NCBI GenBank assembly: GCA_964388085.1
Contig: CAYLZW010000268.1
Location: 1-7,896, forward strand
Direction of reading: 5' to 3'
DNA length: 7,896 nucleotides
Source of the DNA: CAYLZW01 sp964388085
GTDB lineage: Bacteria; Myxococcota; UBA727; CAYLZW01
A program made the translations under genes and the position numbers. Positions 5,189 to 7,896 of this stretch are shown one piece after another (the stretch's first letter is position 1; each line of letters begins with the position of its first letter). Under the pieces are notes generated by a model. That model ran no database searches, had not been told where the DNA came from, and was given only the letters and a program-made list of their open reading frames with translations.

Positions 5189-6208
5189 ATGCTGCCCACG
5201 TTCGTGATCGACTACCCTGAGGCCCACGAGGCCATGCGCGTCCTCGAGCAGCGCTTCGGCGTGAAGCCCGCCGGCGTGTTGCCTTCGCTCGGTGCCCGGC
5301 CCGTGAGCGCGGACATGGTGCCGCACTCGCTGCCGGCGGAGCCGTTCATCGCCGTCAACGGGAGCGGGAACTATCACCACGAGAGCGTGCCGCTCGTCGA
5401 GGGCTTTCTGGCAGCGCGTCTGGCGGCGCGGCCGGGGCAGCGCTTCGCCTACGTGCAGATCGACGCGCATCCAGACAAGGACGATCGCTTTCGCTGGAAG
5501 TGTGACTGCGCTTCCTTCGTCGGCCGCGTGATGAAGAGCCGCGCGCTCGAGGGCGTGTGGCTGCTCGGCATCTATCCGCCTTGTCTCGAGGAGACCAACC
5601 GGCCGGGGCATATGTTCACGCCGCGGCTCGGCTACTACGGCGAGCACTACTTTCGGCGCATGCACACGTACGTGGTCGGCGGTGACGACGTCACCGAGCT
5701 GTTCTGGCAGTTTCAGCCGGAGGACCTCGAGGAGGCGCGCGCGAACCCGTCCGTGGCCGAGGTGCTGGAGCGGGAAGAGCCGCCGCCGCCGCTGCGCAAG
5801 AGCACGCCGGCGTTCCTGCGCGACGACACGCCGCAGCCCTGCCTCGACGTGCGCTGGCAGACGCTCGAGCACTTCGAGCCCGCGCGCGACCTGCCGGATC
5901 TACCGCTCTACGTCACCGTGGACCTCGACGTCTGCAAGGACAAGCCGACCACCGACTGGCGCGTTCGGGGCCGAGAGCCGCCCAAGAACGAGTGGGGGGT
6001 CGTCGACAACCAGGGCACCATGGCGTGGCAGGATCTGCTCTCGCTGATCGAGCGCATCGGCGCCGCCCGGCAGATCGCCGCGGCGGACTTCTGCGGCCTG
6101 ACGAAGGACATCGGCTCCATCCCGGACGCCGCGAGAGAGCGTTCCCTCGACGGTGTGGCCGAGATCTACCAGGCGCTGACGCAGGCCATTCGAAACGGAC
6201 GCGGCTAA
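5189..6208 (+). CDS. Arginase/deacetylase-fold metallohydrolase-like protein
   Basis: The protein has 339 residues. The start is well fixed: an in-frame TAA at 5177-5179 lies just upstream and ATG 5189 is the first start after it. It has the metal-ligand pattern of the arginase fold in order: GSGNYHHE (57-65, His 63/64), IDAHPD (91-96, Asp 92, His 94, Asp 96), and TVDLDVCKD (243-251, Asp 245 and 247). A late core segment, NQGTMAWQDLLSLIERI then AAADFCGL (297-304), corresponds to the last helix-strand pair of ureohydrolases. In arginases these residues hold two manganese ions that activate water on a guanidino or amidine group. The second-Asp region lacks the usual D-P-x-x-x-P-G, and a long insertion (residues ~176-240, Pro/Glu-rich around 195-203) separates the motifs, so the substrate is not predictable. 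UPF0489-like proteins of the same fold are an alternative. No signal peptide is present, so it is cytosolic. Its stop overlaps the convergent neighbour's stop. Confidence 0.88.
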   Translation: MLPTFVIDYPEAHEAMRVLEQRFGVKPAGVLPSLGARPVSADMVPHSLPAEPFIAVNGSGNYHHESVPLVEGFLAARLAARPGQRFAYVQIDAHPDKDDRFRWKCDCASFVGRVMKSRALEGVWLLGIYPPCLEETNRPGHMFTPRLGYYGEHYFRRMHTYVVGGDDVTELFWQFQPEDLEEARANPSVAEVLEREEPPPPLRKSTPAFLRDDTPQPCLDVRWQTLEHFEPARDLPDLPLYVTVDLDVCKDKPTTDWRVRGREPPKNEWGVVDNQGTMAWQDLLSLIERIGAARQIAAADFCGLTKDIGSIPDAARERSLDGVAEIYQALTQAIRNGRG

Positions 6209-7584
6209 CGAACGCGCGCGCGGCGCAGGGCCATGCGGAAGTCGTCATCCGACGGTGGTGCCCCCTCGGGCTCGATCTCGCGCATGCGCTCCTCGAGAGC
6301 TTGCTTGGCCTTCTGCCAGACCGGATCGAACGCTCCCGCGCGATCGACGACGACGTGCCAGAGGGGCTCGGCGGGCTGGCGACGTCCGTACACGCCCGGT
6401 CTGTAGATGGTGACGTCCCAGGAGTACGTCGCCGCGCCGCTCTCGTCGTCGTTGCGGGCGATGGCGTCGAGCGCCTCGCGCACCTGCACCGACAGCTTGG
6501 GTACGTCGTAGTAGCCCTCGTCGCGCTGCTCTTCGTCGTCGAGGGTGGCGTGCCCGCGGCGCTCGTCCCGCCGGTCCTCGTCGCCGGCCGGCGCGTTGTT
6601 GTCGTCGTCGACTTCGCCGCCGGGATCGCCGCTGACGACGCGACCGCTGCCGTCGGCGCCGGCGCTCGCTGCCCCCCCTTGCGCTCCGGTCTGTCCGGCG
6701 CCCTGCTGGCCTTGTGGGGAGGATGCGGCCGCGTTGTCTCGTAAAGACGCAGCGTCCCGCGAAGCGCGCGAAGGGTGTGGCGCGGAGGTCGGGGCCTGCG
6801 TCGACGGAGAGCTGGCGCCCGGCCGCGTCGTGACCTCTTGCTGCCTCGGCACCTGGGTGCCTTCCGGGAGCGCTCCTCGCTGAATGAGCTCGCGCACGGT
6901 GGCGGCGTCGAGCTTGCCCGTGACGGGGAGCTTCGCCGCGTGCTGCAGGCTCCGCAGCGCTCCCTCGAGGCGCTGCTTGCCTTTGCCGCCGCCAAAGAAG
7001 CCGAGGGTCGCGAGGCTCTCGAGGAAGTTCGAGAGGTCGCGGGACGCGTGGTCCTTCATGTGCTCGGCGCGCGCCCTCGCCTGCTCGTGCGCGACCACGT
7101 GGCTGCGCTCACCAGGCGCCGCCGTCGTCGTCGAGCCGCGTGCGCTCGACGGCCCCTTGGGGCCGAAGTACTCCTGAGCCCCCGTGCCCCAGCCGCTCTT
7201 TGCGGTGGGCGCGCCGCCGAGCTTCGGCTGCGCGGGTTTGGCGTCGAGCTCGGTCGGCTTCGCGGCGCCGGCGTCCGTCGGCAGGATGCCGAGCTCGCTC
7301 AGCTTCGCGCGCGTCGCGTCGTCGAGCTTGCCGGTGACGGGCAGCCCGTAGGCTCGCTGAAACGAGCGCAGCTGCTCGGCGGCGCCTCCCTCGGGTGACG
7401 GCGGAAAACCCGCTTGCGTGAGCGCGGCGACGAGGCTCCTCGCGAGCACGCGCGCTTGCGTCGGCGTCTTCGCGATGCCGGACCGCAGCAGCGCCGTCTC
7501 GAGCGCGCCGAGCGGCGGACCCTGCTGCGCACCTTTCGGCCCGACATCAGGACTGCGCGGCCCGGGGCCTTTGATCGCCGCCAT
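6205..7584 (-). CDS. Double peptidoglycan-binding-domain protein without signal peptide
   Basis: The protein has 459 residues from ATG 7584-7582. There is no clear Shine-Dalgarno, but no better start lies nearby. Pro/Gly/Lys-rich start (1-25), helical region (27-60), first peptidoglycan-binding domain (~66-102, SFQRAYGLPVTGKLDDAT), low-complexity linker, helical region (166-197), second such domain (~203-240, SLQHAAKLPVTGKLDAAT), long Ser/Ala/Gly/Gln and then Asp/Glu/Arg linker (250-356), and a compact C-terminal domain (357-459) with YYDVPKLS, ATYSWDVTIYRPGVYG and EPLWHVVVD. The G-K-L-D-x-A-T signature is typical of the three-helix peptidoglycan-binding fold, usually a wall-targeting module on exported hydrolases. 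Here there is no Sec or lipoprotein signal and no recognised catalytic domain, so the protein may act inside the cell, use another export route, or use the fold for something else. I do not recognise the C-terminal domain. Confidence 0.88.
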   Translation of the reverse strand: MAAIKGPGPRSPDVGPKGAQQGPPLGALETALLRSGIAKTPTQARVLARSLVAALTQAGFPPSPEGGAAEQLRSFQRAYGLPVTGKLDDATRAKLSELGILPTDAGAAKPTELDAKPAQPKLGGAPTAKSGWGTGAQEYFGPKGPSSARGSTTTAAPGERSHVVAHEQARARAEHMKDHASRDLSNFLESLATLGFFGGGKGKQRLEGALRSLQHAAKLPVTGKLDAATVRELIQRGALPEGTQVPRQQEVTTRPGASSPSTQAPTSAPHPSRASRDAASLRDNAAASSPQGQQGAGQTGAQGGAASAGADGSGRVVSGDPGGEVDDDNNAPAGDEDRRDERRGHATLDDEEQRDEGYYDVPKLSVQVREALDAIARNDDESGAATYSWDVTIYRPGVYGRRQPAEPLWHVVVDRAGAFDPVWQKAKQALEERMREIEPEGAPPSDDDFRMALRRARVR

Positions 7585-7661
7585 CGGCCGCAGTCTACAC
7601 GAGAGGTTTTCCGACGAGCAGTCAGTCGCTAGAACGCCGCCTCACCTTGCAGGAGGCCCGC
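7585..7661. promoter_or_regulatory. Short divergent promoter region
   Basis: The 77 bases between divergent starts must hold both promoters unless one gene is driven from elsewhere. Plus strand: TTTTCC (7607-7612), then 17 bases to TAGAAC (7630-7635), a weak -35/-10 pair for the peptidase. Minus strand: a TAGACT-like -10 near 7597-7592 would leave a nearly leaderless transcript, which would agree with the missing Shine-Dalgarno of the peptidoglycan-binding gene. Both calls are weak. Confidence 0.3.
7651..7656 (+). promoter_or_regulatory. AGGAGG ribosome binding site fixing a GTG start
   Basis: A consensus AGGAGG is five bases before GTG 7662. The next in-frame ATG (7683) is 26 bases from it, too far for this site, so the GTG start is preferred. 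Confidence 0.75.
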
Positions 7662-7896
7662 GTGAATGGTCATGCCGCTCGAATGGCTCGTCTTACGCTC
7701 AGCGCGCTCGCGTGCGCCGCGCTCGTCGTGGGATGCGCCAGCACCGACGAGAAGGCGGCCCCGTCCGCTGGCACAAAAACGCCCCCGCCGCCGCAGGAGA
7801 CGCGCCTCATGTACCCCGACACCCGCATCGCCGAGCAGAGAGACGACTACCACGGCACAGAGGTGCTCGATCCTTATCGCTGGCTCGAGGACGCGG
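7662..7896 (+). CDS. Prolyl oligopeptidase-type (S9A) lipoprotein, N-terminal part cut by the right edge
   Basis: Seventy-eight codons are visible from GTG 7662, chosen by the consensus ribosome binding site just upstream. Residues 1-10 are basic, 11-24 form the hydrophobic core (LTLSALACAALVVG), and Cys 25 completes lipobox VVGC. The following residue is Ala, compatible with the outer membrane. A Pro/Lys/Ser-rich tether leads to a segment at 51-77 with YPDTR, DDYHGTEV and DPYRWLED. This is the hallmark N-terminus of prolyl oligopeptidases, serine peptidases that cut after proline in short peptides using a C-terminal alpha/beta-hydrolase domain gated by a beta-propeller. The catalytic Ser/Asp/His lie beyond the window. 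The lipoprotein anchor implies action on peptides outside the cytoplasm. Family assignment rests on a short but very characteristic stretch. Confidence 0.88.
   Translation, partial: MNGHAARMARLTLSALACAALVVGCASTDEKAAPSAGTKTPPPPQETRLMYPDTRIAEQRDDYHGTEVLDPYRWLEDA

Noticed and set aside
4994..5872. 292-codon minus-strand open frame under the arginase-fold gene
   Set aside because: Antisense shadow. The plus-strand frame carries the DAHPD and DLD metal motifs.
5913..6995. 360-codon minus-strand open frame across the convergent gene ends
   Set aside because: Arg/Ser-rich alternate frame of the peptidoglycan-binding gene with no domain signature.

Overview
The window is uniformly GC-rich bacterial chromosome, with strongly G/C-biased third codon positions. 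Two lipoproteins, a myxobacterial-looking peptidoglycan-binding protein, and a TPR protein resembling type III secretion chaperones together suggest a member of the Myxococcota (Polyangiales/Sandaracinaceae-like). That assignment is inference, as no taxonomic marker gene is present. I see no tRNA, rRNA, insertion sequence, integrase or CRISPR array.

Layout: seven protein genes, two cut by the window edges. Left block, all on the minus strand and read right to left: a 157-residue three-TPR protein (2350-1877) resembling the SycD/LcrH/CesD class of type III secretion chaperones; a 412-residue Gly/Met-rich protein with two glycine-zipper hydrophobic segments and amphipathic helices (1649-411), closed by a UUCG-loop hairpin (362-383); and the N-terminal 59 codons of an acidic unknown protein (178 to the left edge). 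Chaperone-then-hydrophobic-substrate order is the order of type III translocator operons, so this block is a candidate secretion or translocon cassette. No secretion apparatus gene is visible to confirm it.

Middle: a divergent intergenic region with three helically phased CGACAG repeats separates the TPR gene from an 829-residue lipoprotein (2503-4992) made of three ~250-residue Cys-patterned repeats. Next comes a 196-base gap whose last 19 bases form a hairpin over the ribosome binding site of an arginase/deacetylase-fold protein (5189-6208).

Right: a 459-residue protein with two peptidoglycan-binding domains and no signal peptide (minus, 7584-6205) converges on the arginase-fold gene with a 4-base stop-codon overlap. 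Divergent from it, a prolyl oligopeptidase-type lipoprotein starts at a GTG (7662) and runs off the right edge. The middle and right genes have no obvious shared pathway. The common theme is envelope and surface proteins.
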